Origin: Neobacillus vireti
Lineage (GTDB): Bacteria > Bacillota > Bacilli > Bacillales > Cytobacillaceae
Reading direction: 5' to 3'
Assembly: GCF_001026695.1 (NCBI RefSeq)
Contig: NZ_LDNB01000002.1
Coordinates: 805,149 to 869,148, forward strand
Length of the DNA stretch: 64,000 nt
Below the pieces are notes generated by a model that saw only the letters and a program-made list of their open reading frames with translations, ran no database searches and had not been told where the DNA came from. The position numbers and the translations under genes are program-made. This document shows positions 1 to 9,119 of this stretch, one piece after another. Within the stretch, counting starts at the first letter, position 1. Each line of letters starts with the position of its first letter.

Positions 1-639
1 TTCTTGTTTAGAGAGTCTTTTTAATTTATTGGCTATTGGGTGCCATAACACATAACCTGAAAAGATTCCCAGTAAGGTTGCGATAAATGCTGCGGAAATA
101 GAATGTCCCAACTTATCGACATTATTTAAATTTCCAAGTGAGGCAATAAGTCCAATTACAGCCCCGAGTACACCCAATGTTGGGGCATATGTTCCTGCCT
201 GTGAAAAAAGCAGTGCACCTGCTTTATGTCGCTTATCAATTGCTGCTACCTCGTCTAACAAGACCTCTTCAATGAACTCAATATCATGACCGTCAATCAC
301 CATTTCAAGTCCTTTTTTGAAAAAAGGATCTGTTACACTATTGGCTAGCTCTTCAAGTGCAAGAATTCCTTCTTTTTTTGCAATTTCTGCACATGTTACT
401 AAATCAGAAATTCGTTCCATTTTTGATGGCAGTTTTGGTTCTAATAGGGCTATTTTTAATACGAAAGGAAACTTCTTGAGTTCACTAAACGGGAAAGCGA
501 TAATGACTGCAGAAATTGTTCCTCCAAAAATAATTAGGAAGGCCGCGGGATTGATTAATGCAGAAAGTGAGGCTCCTTTTAAAAACATCCCGTATCCTAT
601 TACTAACAGCGCTAACACAATTCCAAAAATACTAGACAT
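1..639 (-). CDS. motA: MotA flagellar stator proton channel, 3' end beyond window
   Basis: MotA forms, with MotB, the proton-driven stator ring around the flagellar rotor. The reverse strand reads open from the ATG at 639 to base 1 (213 codons), beginning MSSIFGIVLALLVIGYG and reaching ANKLKRLSKQE. The protein shows an N-terminal membrane helix pair, the cytoplasmic loop with conserved charged residues, and the TM3/TM4 block with TYAPTLGVLGAVIGLIA and GYVLWHPIANKLKR, which match MotA rather than MotP. An AAAGGAG site precedes the ATG. About 50 C-terminal residues are missing, and motB would be expected further along on the same strand outside the window. It is transcribed divergently from cheR. 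Confidence 0.93.
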   Translation of the reverse strand, partial: MSSIFGIVLALLVIGYGMFLKGASLSALINPAAFLIIFGGTISAVIIAFPFSELKKFPFVLKIALLEPKLPSKMERISDLVTCAEIAKKEGILALEELANSVTDPFFKKGLEMVIDGHDIEFIEEVLLDEVAAIDKRHKAGALLFSQAGTYAPTLGVLGAVIGLIASLGNLNNVDKLGHSISAAFIATLLGIFSGYVLWHPIANKLKRLSKQE

Positions 640-680
640 TGAATTCTCCTTTATTGGTATCAAAATAATTTCTTAATGCC

Positions 681-709
681 ATTGTACGTCACTAGTCAAA
701 ATTCGACAA
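681..709 (-). promoter_or_regulatory. Likely sigma-A promoter of motA
   Basis: On the reverse strand TTGTCG (709-704) and TACAAT (686-681) are separated by exactly 17 bp and lie about 40 bp upstream of the motA start. No sigma-D motif was seen here. Assignment rests on motif match only. Confidence 0.5.
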
Positions 710-748
710 CAACGTTTTTATTTGACGCGGGACTATTTATCCAGTAAT

Positions 749-799
749 TTTGATACTATCAAAGTAAAATTTGAAACATTTAGGAGTCTTTACAATATT
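749..799 (+). promoter_or_regulatory. Palindrome TTTGATACTATCAAA plus cheR promoter
   Basis: Bases 749-763 are a perfect 7-bp-arm palindrome with a single central C, located between the divergent motA and cheR genes. It contains ACTATCAAAG (755-764), the same box that stands upstream of other che/receptor promoters in this window. A candidate promoter follows, with TTGAAA at 771-776 and AATATT at 794-799 (17-bp spacer). The palindrome is plausibly an operator; the binding protein is unknown. Confidence 0.5.
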
Positions 800-830
800 A
801 GCAGCACAGTGAAAGTTAAAGGTGATAAAC

Positions 831-1670
831 GTGCAAGATAATGGACTAGTTACATTAAGCCAAATCATATATGACTTTTGTGGACTTCGGTTTGCTGACC
901 GGCTTCCCACACTAAGAGAAAAAGTTTCAAAACGGCTAACGGAACTCGGCATCTCACACATGGAATATTGTCAATATTTGAAAAGGTCACCAAGGGAATG
1001 GGATGTTCTTATCGAGTTATTAACAATTAATGAAACATATTTCTATCGGGAAGAAAATCAATTAAACGAGTGTTGTTCCTATGTTTTATCCCTGGTAAAA
1101 AGAAAAACAAGAAACCGCCCGATACGAATTTGGAGTGCAGCCTGTTCGAGCGGTGAGGAACCCTATACTTTAGCCATGTTGATTCAGGAAACGGGAAAAT
1201 TCTTACCTGGTTCGGTTGAGATTGTTGCAACGGATATTAACAAAAAGGTCCTTCGAAAAGCTGAAACGGGATGGTATCATCATGGATCGTTTGCTTTTAG
1301 AAGAACCCCTGAAAACCTTTTGAAGAAGTATTTTACAGATATAGACGGTGGATACCAAATCAATGCTTCTATTCGAAAAATGATCAAATTTCAGTATTTA
1401 AATCTGCTTGAACATGATAAAGTTTCTCAACTAGCAGAGGTAGATATCATTTTTTGTCGAAATGTTTTGATCTATTTTGATCAAGAAACGACAAAACGGG
1501 TAATCCGCAGCCTACATCAAAATTTAGCTGTGGGAGGATACTTGTTTCTTGGCCACGCTGAATCCATTACGGATATGACCTTGGGGTTTAAAAAAGTGGA
1601 TTCAGATAAGACTTTTTATTATCGAAAGGAATCTGATCGGGATGAAACAGTACAGAGTATTAGTGGTTGA
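831..1670 (+). CDS. cheR: CheR chemoreceptor glutamate methyltransferase (copy 1)
   Basis: CheR transfers methyl groups from S-adenosylmethionine to glutamates of chemoreceptors during adaptation. The protein has the N-terminal helical CheR domain, a conserved block NETYFYREENQL, the SAM-binding motif IWSAACSSGEEPYT, and IIFCRNVLIYFD. The GTG at 831 is preferred because AAAGGTG ends about 6 bp upstream; a second in-frame GTG at 822 would put that ribosome site inside the gene. The stop overlaps the cheB start by 29 bp, so the two opposing adaptation enzymes are translationally coupled. A second cheR lies at 22890. Confidence 0.95.
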   Translation: MQDNGLVTLSQIIYDFCGLRFADRLPTLREKVSKRLTELGISHMEYCQYLKRSPREWDVLIELLTINETYFYREENQLNECCSYVLSLVKRKTRNRPIRIWSAACSSGEEPYTLAMLIQETGKFLPGSVEIVATDINKKVLRKAETGWYHHGSFAFRRTPENLLKKYFTDIDGGYQINASIRKMIKFQYLNLLEHDKVSQLAEVDIIFCRNVLIYFDQETTKRVIRSLHQNLAVGGYLFLGHAESITDMTLGFKKVDSDKTFYYRKESDRDETVQSISG

Positions 1671-2682
1671 TGACTCTGCATTTATGAGAAGAGCAATTAG
1701 CCATATACTGGAGGAGGACCCGCAATTTCATGTGATTGGCATTGCAAGGAACGGGGTTGAGGCTGTTGACAAGGTTCATCGGTTAAAGCCTGATCTAGTC
1801 ACCATGGATGTAGAAATGCCGAAAATGAATGGGTTGCAGGCATTGGAGCAGATAATGCAAATTTCCCCGGTTTCAGTGGTGATGTTAAGCTCCCGAACTA
1901 GAGAAGGAGCGAAGGAAACTTTACATGCACTAGAACTCGGGGCCGTTGATTTCTTTTTAAAAGAAAGCTTAATCAGAGATCAGGATGGCGAAGTTCATAG
2001 CCAAGAATTTTTACAACGATTAAAAGGGATTGTAGAAGCCCAAAAACCGCGTGTTGCCGCTACGGTTCAACCGCTGCCAAGAAAAGCAAGAAAAATGAAG
2101 CAGCAAAGAACTGGGCTAATTTTCATTGGTTGTTCAACTGGAGGTCCTTCTGCCTTACAAACCATTCTCCCTCATTTTCCTGCGGATTTCTCAATTCCCA
2201 TCGTTGTTGCTCAACATATGCCGCCTGGTTTTACAAAACCTTTGGCTGAGCGGTTTGATACCTTGTGTCAACTAGAAGTTAAGGAAGCAGATAATGGAGA
2301 AGTAGTGCAGGGGGGAACAATTTATATAGCACCCTCGGGTTATCAAACAAGATTTGAGAAAAAAACGGATGGAACAGTGATTTTTAAAGTGGATAACGAT
2401 GTAGGCGGTGATGCCCTATATAAGCCTGCTATTGATATAACACTTGAATCAGCTGCACCAATCTTCACTAATCAGTTATTAGCTGTAATTTTAACTGGAA
2501 TGGGAGTAGATGGGATGAAAGGGTGCGGCGTAGTGAAAAACTATCATGGACATGTATTTGTTGAGGCGAAGGATACCTGTATAGTTTATGGAATGCCAAA
2601 AGCCGTTTTGGAAGCAGGATTTGCGGATGGTCAATTTATCCGTTCTCAAATATATCAAGAAATAATATCTTTTATTAAGTGA
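1642..2682 (+). CDS. cheB: CheB chemoreceptor methylesterase/deamidase
   Basis: CheB removes methyl groups from receptors and is activated by CheA phosphorylation. Residues 1-120 form a receiver domain with VVDDS and the phospho-acceptor Asp56 in TMDVEMPKMNG. After a basic linker (about 140-155) comes the esterase domain with the serine motif GCSTGGPSAL, the histidine in AQHMPPGF, and the Asp in LTGMGVDGMKG. Length (346 aa) is normal. It starts inside the cheR 3' end and is followed by a terminator-like hairpin at 2886-2923. Confidence 0.96.
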   Translation: MKQYRVLVVDDSAFMRRAISHILEEDPQFHVIGIARNGVEAVDKVHRLKPDLVTMDVEMPKMNGLQALEQIMQISPVSVVMLSSRTREGAKETLHALELGAVDFFLKESLIRDQDGEVHSQEFLQRLKGIVEAQKPRVAATVQPLPRKARKMKQQRTGLIFIGCSTGGPSALQTILPHFPADFSIPIVVAQHMPPGFTKPLAERFDTLCQLEVKEADNGEVVQGGTIYIAPSGYQTRFEKKTDGTVIFKVDNDVGGDALYKPAIDITLESAAPIFTNQLLAVILTGMGVDGMKGCGVVKNYHGHVFVEAKDTCIVYGMPKAVLEAGFADGQFIRSQIYQEIISFIK

Positions 2683-3086
2683 GTGGGTATCCTCGGAAAT
2701 CCAGCCCTTTTAATTAAAATGAATTTTTTATCAAAGAAAGTAAATTAACGATTCCGTTGAATCTAGCAAGGAAAAAAGAATCAAAAACTATCAAACACGA
2801 AATAGTAGAAGATGAAACAACAATCACTGTGCTAAGCATGTGATTAGCTAATATTTGAAATAAAAAATCCCGAGACACTAAAGGTAAAACAGGTACGGAT
2901 TGCACCAACCTGCCTGTTTTTTTATTTTATTGATATAAGGGGCAATTATAATTAATCAAAAATCATTTGAAAAATGATTGAATAATAATTTGCTAGGAAC
3001 AAAAAAACCTCATGACGTATACAAGTCTATGAGTTATAATATAAAGTAATTGAAATTAAATATTCAATCGAAAGGATGGAAGATGT
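2683..3086 (+). other. Intergenic region between cheB and fliK
   Basis: About 400 bp without a convincing gene. One frame gives a short stop-to-stop peptide across 2707-2840 (ending VEDETTITVLSM) that has only a TTG start and no ribosome site, so I do not call it. It holds a TATCAAA half-site near 2788, a terminator-like hairpin at 2886-2923, and AT-rich sequence before fliK where a promoter may lie. Nothing else is recognisable. Confidence 0.5.
2886..2923 (+). terminator. Putative Rho-independent terminator after cheB
   Basis: AACAGG (2888-2893) pairs with CCTGTT (2913-2918) and is followed directly by a run of T. The stem is short and bulged, so the call is moderate. Confidence 0.5.
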
Positions 3087-4988
3087 TTGGAGGTTATGCA
3101 ATTTCCTATCAAAATAAATCAAACAAACCTATCGGAAGGTGGAAGGCAAAAGTTAACTTCACAAACTAATTCTTTGGGGAATTCCTTCGATCAGATATTA
3201 GCTGGGTTTAACTTTTCAGGTCAAACCCTAGCATCAGACCGACAATCAATGGATCCTACTATCCAAAATGAATCTGGTACGGAAGAGAGCAGAATGATAG
3301 AACAAGCCTTTCCAAGTGAGGAAGATTGGTTGGAATTAGACTTGATTTTGTCTTCCTGGATTGCCGAAATCCATCAAGTTCAATATTCGCAAGATTTACC
3401 TGATGCCTCTTCTGCTAACCTTTACTCAGGAAACAAAGCAATCATATCAGCTATGTCTCCAATAGCGGGTTCAATAAAAGAGGCTACTGCCGATGAAAGT
3501 AATGGACCGGTCCCATCGTTACAAAAGGTGGAAAGTACGAATCAAACAGCAACTTTGAATCTCGATCAGTTCATGCAGCGGTTAGAAAAGGTAATGGGGG
3601 AATTACAGTCCCAAGAGGAAGATGATTCAATTGAAATCCCTGTTGATATAAGGGGCAAAATCCAATTAATATTAGATGAATCAAATTCAGTGAAGAAACC
3701 TATTGTCACCACACCAGTGGTTCGACAAACAGATAAAAATCCGTTCTTTTTTGATCACGAAATACAAGAAGTTAGTGTTACTTCTATGGAGGACGGGAAG
3801 AGACCGGCATCCCACCTGCAAAATGTTTCAGAAACAAAAGGAAACCTCCAACCTGATCTGAGGCAACTCAGTACAGAAGAGCAGCGGGAAAATAATACGA
3901 CTAAAGTAACGGAAACGGAGCTAGGCCAACAACTACATACCAGACAACGAGATTTGCAAGAAAGTAGTTATTCTGGAAGCAACTTAAGGGAATTATCCGT
4001 GGCATTGGTAAATAATTATCAACAGGCAGCTTTAGACCACAGGATCGCATTGGGCCAATGGTTAGAAAAGGTCGAAGGTGTTTATCAAGGACTTACTTTT
4101 GACTCGAATAAATTGATACAGCACTCACCACTTGTTATTGGTGAATTACAGGTACTAGAGAACCAAAGTCCGATTAAGATTGACGGAAAAACCCAAATGA
4201 TTTTGGATGATGTGCTTACGTCACCCAGTTCTTTGATTTCTAAATTTATTCCTAAGGAAACGAGTCAGGACGAATTCTCCTTTTTGCAAGATGAGGCTAT
4301 TTCTTCTCAAGAGAAACAACCCTTAACTTCAGCTGAAGCAGTTAAGTTCCATGAGGAAGGTAAATTTGACCGAATATCTTTTCAACAGCAGTTGGAAGAA
4401 TCAACGAAATCTACCGCACAAACAGTTTTAATAAATCAGCAGCAAAAATCAGAAGATTGGAATGTGTCGAAGGCAGCTCCATCTTCGCCAATTCTCTCCG
4501 TTTCTGAATTTGTTCCAGAAGTGAGCGGATGGATTGGCGGATATTTGAGGAGCACCAACGGCCAGTTAGGCAACATTGAGGCAAGATTTTCTTTATATCC
4601 AGAGCATTTAGGACATATAGAGATCAAAATTACTTCTCAATTAGGACAAATAACGGCACAAATAGTGGCGGAGACAGGGATGGCGAAAGAAGCACTAGAA
4701 GGTCAGCTTCACCAATTAAGACAGGCATTGCAACAGCATGGCTTACAGGTCAAAAATCTAGAAATCGTACAGCAAACACCGGTATCCATGGATGCGCACC
4801 AAGCAAACTTAGCTTTTTCTCAAGGGGATTCAAGTTCACCCCGTCAGCAACGGACCTTTACTGTTGATCAAAATGGATCAAAAAAACAGAATGGGACTGA
4901 TGAAACTGAGATGGAGAAAGAGCAATTGTCTGTCCCCTACGGAGGAGCAGCTCCAAAGACTGCCTCACAAATAGATTTTACGGCATAG
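3087..4988 (+). CDS. fliK: FliK hook-length control protein
   Basis: FliK is the molecular ruler that stops hook growth and switches the flagellar export gate to late substrates. The 633-residue protein has a long, low-complexity, Gln/Ser-rich ruler region and a C-terminal Flg_hook domain (about residues 490-580), including ARFSLYPEHLGHIEIKI and LRQALQQHGL, the conserved part of FliK. The start is uncertain: TTG 3087 sits at a suitable distance from AAAGGA, while ATG 3096 is too close to its GGAGG. flgD and flgE follow in the same order as in the Bacillus fla/che operon. Confidence 0.92.
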   Translation: MEVMQFPIKINQTNLSEGGRQKLTSQTNSLGNSFDQILAGFNFSGQTLASDRQSMDPTIQNESGTEESRMIEQAFPSEEDWLELDLILSSWIAEIHQVQYSQDLPDASSANLYSGNKAIISAMSPIAGSIKEATADESNGPVPSLQKVESTNQTATLNLDQFMQRLEKVMGELQSQEEDDSIEIPVDIRGKIQLILDESNSVKKPIVTTPVVRQTDKNPFFFDHEIQEVSVTSMEDGKRPASHLQNVSETKGNLQPDLRQLSTEEQRENNTTKVTETELGQQLHTRQRDLQESSYSGSNLRELSVALVNNYQQAALDHRIALGQWLEKVEGVYQGLTFDSNKLIQHSPLVIGELQVLENQSPIKIDGKTQMILDDVLTSPSSLISKFIPKETSQDEFSFLQDEAISSQEKQPLTSAEAVKFHEEGKFDRISFQQQLEESTKSTAQTVLINQQQKSEDWNVSKAAPSSPILSVSEFVPEVSGWIGGYLRSTNGQLGNIEARFSLYPEHLGHIEIKITSQLGQITAQIVAETGMAKEALEGQLHQLRQALQQHGLQVKNLEIVQQTPVSMDAHQANLAFSQGDSSSPRQQRTFTVDQNGSKKQNGTDETEMEKEQLSVPYGGAAPKTASQIDFTA

Positions 4989-5005
4989 AAGGGAGCGATC
5001 GTAAA

Positions 5006-5443
5006 ATGAGCACATGGGTGGATGTCAACACTGTTTCCAAAAACAATTCTATATACAATAATACTAATTCTTTCGAACAAAAAAGCATTCTTGGTAAGGA
5101 CGACTTTCTTCGGATACTTGTTACACAGTTGTCAAACCAAGATCCTTCCAGTCCACTCCAGGATAAGGATTTTATTGCCCAATTGGCAACGTTTAGTTCC
5201 TTGGAACAAATGACCAATCTAAATAAATCATTCGAGAAGTTTGCCAGTAGCCAAATGAATCAGTACACTGCAGCGATTGGAAAAGAGATTAGCTGGACAC
5301 CACCAGGGAACACATCCCCTGTATCTGGTGTAGTTACTGGGATATCTTCGCAAGACGGAAACTATTTTTATATAGTTGGGAATGAAAAAGTGCCTACAGA
5401 AATTGTTACCGAAATCAAGCAAGTGATAACTGAGTCAAAATAA
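5006..5443 (+). CDS. flgD: FlgD hook-capping protein
   Basis: FlgD caps the growing hook and is lost when the hook is complete. The N-terminal part has the family block LGKDDFLRILVTQLSNQDP followed by SSLEQMTNLNK. At 145 aa it is a short FlgD of the Bacillus type, lacking the long Ig/FnIII-like C-terminal region of enteric FlgD. It lies 17 bp after fliK and 37 bp before flgE. Confidence 0.95.
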   Translation: MSTWVDVNTVSKNNSIYNNTNSFEQKSILGKDDFLRILVTQLSNQDPSSPLQDKDFIAQLATFSSLEQMTNLNKSFEKFASSQMNQYTAAIGKEISWTPPGNTSPVSGVVTGISSQDGNYFYIVGNEKVPTEIVTEIKQVITESK

Positions 5444-5480
5444 TCTATCAAAAAGACTAGAAAATAAGGAGGAACACACT

Positions 5481-6425
5481 ATGTTAAATTCACTATACTC
5501 AGGAGTTTCCGGAATGAAGGGCTCTCAAACGAAACTCGATGTCATCGGCAATAATATTGCCAATGTCAATACGGTAGGATTCAAGAAGGGGCGAGTCGTT
5601 TTTCAAGATATTATTAATAGAAATATAGGTGGAGCGGTCGCACCTACCAATGTGAGTGGCGGGGTGAATCCAATGCAAGTTGGCCTTGGAACAAGGATAG
5701 CTTCCATTGATACGGTCCATACACCGGGGAGCCCAATGTCAACCTACGTGGGCACCGATTTAGCCATTGATGGAGAGGCGTTTTTTGTTGTTTCCCCTGA
5801 AAATGGTGGTCCGAACTACTTAACGAAGGCTGGTAATTTCACACGTGATGCAAATGGGTATATAGTCAATTCCAACGGATTTTTTGTCATGGGAGTAGTT
5901 CAGGATGAAGATGGAAATCCAGTAACAAAAGCCATCAAAATAGTAGAAGATGAAACGATTAATCAGGATGGCACTGGTGCTTCTGGCACAGATTCAGATG
6001 AAAAACATATGAAATTCACATCTTATTCTATCGATCCTAACGGATATATTATTGTTGTTCGTGAAGATGGAAAAAGTGGGAAATTAGCAATGAATGATGA
6101 AGGTAAATATTATATGAACGATTCAGACGATAAATTAAACGAGAACATTTCCATCGGTACAGCCGTTGTTGCCAATCCCGGGGGCCTTACTAAGGTTGGA
6201 AATACAATGTTTGCGGTAACTGGAAACTCTGGAGAAGCTGACCTAAATCGGATTGAAGATAACAAAGGTGGTACAGTTATCTCTGGTGTTCTAGAAATGT
6301 CCAACGTTGATTTAACCGAAGAATTTACCGAGATGATAATAGCACAGCGTGGGTTCCAAGCGAATGCTAGAACTATTACAACATCGGATTCAATTCTGGA
6401 AGAAATTGTTAATTTGAAACGATAA
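5481..6425 (+). CDS. flgE: FlgE flagellar hook protein
   Basis: This is the hook subunit of the FlgE/FlgF/FlgG axial family. The N-terminal rod/hook signature is SLYSGVSGMKGSQTKLDVIG followed by NNIANVNTVGFKKG; the C-terminal one is EFTEMIIAQRGFQANARTI with SDSILEEIVNLKR. It belongs with fliK and flgD directly upstream. An AAGGAGGAA site precedes the ATG. At 314 aa it is somewhat longer than the B. subtilis hook protein as I remember it, the extra length lying in the central, surface-exposed part. Confidence 0.93.
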   Translation: MLNSLYSGVSGMKGSQTKLDVIGNNIANVNTVGFKKGRVVFQDIINRNIGGAVAPTNVSGGVNPMQVGLGTRIASIDTVHTPGSPMSTYVGTDLAIDGEAFFVVSPENGGPNYLTKAGNFTRDANGYIVNSNGFFVMGVVQDEDGNPVTKAIKIVEDETINQDGTGASGTDSDEKHMKFTSYSIDPNGYIIVVREDGKSGKLAMNDEGKYYMNDSDDKLNENISIGTAVVANPGGLTKVGNTMFAVTGNSGEADLNRIEDNKGGTVISGVLEMSNVDLTEEFTEMIIAQRGFQANARTITTSDSILEEIVNLKR

Positions 6426-6561
6426 TATAATTTAATGAGGGACACTCTTCCTCTGTAAAAAAATAGAAAAACAAAGAAATAATCAAATGAAGCAAATAAA
6501 ATATTGTTCAAATTTACAAAAAATGATTTAATAACTCAGGGAAGAGTTAGGGGGATGCCCA

Positions 6562-7536
6562 TTGGCAGATATATTATCGCAATATGAAATCGATGCACTT
6601 TTATCAGCCTTAAATAATGGCGAATTGCAAGCATCCGATGTAACAGAACAGAAGGAAAAAGTAAAAGTATATGATTTCAAACGGGCGATGCGATATTCTA
6701 AGGAGCAATTACGCAGTATTACTAGAATACACGAGAATTTTACCCGATTGCTGACATCCTATCTTTCAGCACAACTAAGAACGTTTGTTCAAATTGAAAT
6801 AGACCTAGTAGATCAAGTGAACTATCAGGAATTTATCGCGTCCATCCCCTCGCGAACAATTTTGAACATTTTTGAGGTGAAACCGATGGATGAAAAAATG
6901 GTCATGGAAATAAATCCACAAGTGGCCTACTCCATCTTAGAACGGTTGCTGGGGGGACATGGGGATCCGTCTACTCGAAACGGAACATTAACAGAAATCG
7001 AGACGGTGCTCATGCAAAGGATTTTTAGCCGTGCGTTTGACATGTATCAAGAGGCATGGAAAAACATTGAAAATATTAAGGTGAAGTGGGAAGCGATAGA
7101 ATCTAATCCGCAGTTTATTCAGATCGCATCCCCAAATGATACAGTGATTATCATCGCACTCCGTACTACTATAGGGGAAATTACAGGGCGGATGACACTT
7201 TGTTTACCGCATTTCATCGTGGAACCAGTACTGCCAAAATTATCTACACATCAATGGCTTTCATCCATGGCGAAAACGGCCGTTCCACAGCATGATATTT
7301 TAAAGGATAATCTAGACACAGTAAATGTCCCGGTGGTTGCTGAAATCGGTAAGGCAACCTTACAAGTTTCCGATCTCTTCAATCTGCAAATTGGAGACGT
7401 GATTGGAATTGAAACAGGGAAGCTTCAAGTCAAAGTAGGTCATTTGACAAGGTTTCTGGGGAACCCTGGCCTTCAAAAAGGGCACTACGCAGTTCAGATT
7501 GAACAAATAATCCACTCAGAAGGAGATGATCAATAA
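6562..7536 (+). CDS. fliM: FliM flagellar switch protein
   Basis: FliM is the C-ring switch component that binds CheY-P. The N-terminal ILSQYEIDALLSAL is the CheY-binding motif. The CheC-like middle domain and the C-terminal SPOA domain (about residues 245-320, with LQVSDLFNLQIGDVIGIE) follow. The TTG start at 6562 is supported by a GTTAGGGGGA ribosome site. It overlaps or abuts fliY. No fliL or swrD gene lies between flgE and fliM, unlike the usual Bacillus order. Confidence 0.96.
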   Translation: MADILSQYEIDALLSALNNGELQASDVTEQKEKVKVYDFKRAMRYSKEQLRSITRIHENFTRLLTSYLSAQLRTFVQIEIDLVDQVNYQEFIASIPSRTILNIFEVKPMDEKMVMEINPQVAYSILERLLGGHGDPSTRNGTLTEIETVLMQRIFSRAFDMYQEAWKNIENIKVKWEAIESNPQFIQIASPNDTVIIIALRTTIGEITGRMTLCLPHFIVEPVLPKLSTHQWLSSMAKTAVPQHDILKDNLDTVNVPVVAEIGKATLQVSDLFNLQIGDVIGIETGKLQVKVGHLTRFLGNPGLQKGHYAVQIEQIIHSEGDDQ

Positions 7537-7537
7537 A

Positions 7538-8665
7538 ATGGGTGATGGTTTACTATCTCAAGAAGAGATCAATGCGCTGTTTAATCAAACAGATGCAAAA
7601 AGTTCTTTATCTATCGATGATTTTTTGAGCTCCATGGAGAAAGACGCATTAGGGGAGATTGGAAATATTTCGTTAGGAAGTTCTACCACGGCTCTATCCA
7701 CACTGTTGAACCAACGGGTAGAAATCACTACGCCTACACTCTCTGTTATTGAGCGGGATCGAATTGAAGAGGTCATACAGGAAAAGAATGTAGCCGTTCA
7801 CGTCGATTATACTGAAGGCATCCGTGGTAAAAATATGTTGATGATCAAAGAAAATGATGCAAAAATTATTGCCGATTTGATGATGGGCGGTGAGGGAACA
7901 GGTGGGGATTTTGAACTTTCGGAACTGCATCTAAGTGCTGTTCAGGAAGCTATGAATCAGATGATGGGGTCAGCGGCTACCTCCATGTCAACTTTGTTTC
8001 GACAAAAAGTGGATATTTCGCCACCTTCCATAGATGTACTCGGTTTACCGCCAAAAAAATTAGACCAATTTAAGGAAGATATTATCATCGAAGTTTCCTT
8101 CCATTTAAGTGTAGGAACCCTCATTGATTCTAATATGATACAGTTAATACCTTTGTCTTTCGCAAAAGAGATGATTCAACAAATCCTTTATCCTGAAGCT
8201 CCAGCCGTCCATAGTTCGGTAAGAGAAGAAGCGGCAGTTACACCTATTCAGGAAGTGGCAGCCCAAACCACTGCAACTTCACAGTCTGAGGGAATAGCAA
8301 ATTCACATATCCCGACAGAGCCTACAGCCAATTCTAACGTACAAAAAGTAGAATATGCTGCTTTCTCTGAGAAACCAGCAGGTAGCGGTGCAAGCAGTGG
8401 TACAGGTAATATCGATATGTTATTTGATATTCCGTTGGGGATTACCGTGGAGCTGGGACGAACGGAAATGCAGATCCGCAAAATCCTTGAATTGGGGCCG
8501 GGTGCCGTTATCCAACTAGATAAATTGGCAGGCGAGCCAGTGGATATTCTTGCAAACCATAAGCTAATAGCCAAAGGGGAAGTGGTCGTGATTGAAGAGA
8601 ACTTTGGTGTACGTATCACAGACATTATTAGCCCAGTTGATCGACTAACGAAGATGACTATGTAA
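7538..8665 (+). CDS. fliY: FliY switch protein with CheC-type CheY-P phosphatase
   Basis: FliY is the Bacillus-type FliN: it sits in the C-ring and dephosphorylates CheY-P. An N-terminal FliM-like segment (LLSQEEINALFNQT) is followed by a CheC domain with two E..N active-site motifs, GEIGNISLGSSTTAL and AVQEAMNQMMGSAATSM. A Pro/Ala/Thr linker (about 225-275) leads to a C-terminal FliN/SPOA domain (DIPLGITVELGRTEMQIRKI). The ATG at 7538 is chosen because AGGAG at 7521-7525 is correctly placed; the ATG at 7526 abuts that site. It overlaps the end of fliM. Confidence 0.95.
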   Translation: MGDGLLSQEEINALFNQTDAKSSLSIDDFLSSMEKDALGEIGNISLGSSTTALSTLLNQRVEITTPTLSVIERDRIEEVIQEKNVAVHVDYTEGIRGKNMLMIKENDAKIIADLMMGGEGTGGDFELSELHLSAVQEAMNQMMGSAATSMSTLFRQKVDISPPSIDVLGLPPKKLDQFKEDIIIEVSFHLSVGTLIDSNMIQLIPLSFAKEMIQQILYPEAPAVHSSVREEAAVTPIQEVAAQTTATSQSEGIANSHIPTEPTANSNVQKVEYAAFSEKPAGSGASSGTGNIDMLFDIPLGITVELGRTEMQIRKILELGPGAVIQLDKLAGEPVDILANHKLIAKGEVVVIEENFGVRITDIISPVDRLTKMTM

Positions 8666-8696
8666 ATATCATTACTGAATATTGGAGGAGCATAAT

Positions 8697-9059
8697 ATGG
8701 CAAGGGTTTTAATCGTAGATGATGCAGCTTTTATGCGCATGATGTTAAAAGATATTTTGATTAAGAATGGACTAGAAGTGGTTGGAGAAGCAGTGAATGG
8801 TGCAGATGCCATCGAAAAATACCGGGAACTGCAGCCTGATGTTGTGACGATGGACATTACAATGCCTGAAATGGATGGAATTACGTCTGTAAAGCAAATT
8901 CGAGCACTTTATCCACAAGCTAAGATTATCATGTGTTCGGCTATGGGCCAACAACCGATGGTATTAGAGGCGATTCAAGCGGGTGCGAAGGATTTCATTG
9001 TAAAGCCATTCCAAGCTGACCGGGTAATTGACTCGATTAATAAAGTGATAGCAAGCTAA
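8697..9059 (+). CDS. cheY: CheY chemotaxis response regulator
   Basis: A 120-residue single receiver domain with the acidic pair in LIVDDAAFMR, phospho-acceptor Asp53 in VTMDITMPEMDG, and the conserved Lys in DFIVKPFQ. CheA phosphorylates it, and CheY-P binds FliM/FliY to bias the motor. The ATG at 8697 is 6 bp after GGAGGAG. It closes the fliM-fliY-cheY group, the same order as in B. subtilis. Confidence 0.96.
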   Translation: MARVLIVDDAAFMRMMLKDILIKNGLEVVGEAVNGADAIEKYRELQPDVVTMDITMPEMDGITSVKQIRALYPQAKIIMCSAMGQQPMVLEAIQAGAKDFIVKPFQADRVIDSINKVIAS

Positions 9060-9119
9060 TTACTTTCGATTTCCTAGTTTTATCATTACAAGTTAAAGGA
9101 AAAATAAGGGGGGAGCCTT

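Noticed and set aside
2707-2840. Short stop-to-stop peptide ending VEDETTITVLSM between cheB and fliK
   Set aside because: There is no ATG/GTG start or ribosome site and no recognisable family; it could be a decayed gene end, but support is too thin.
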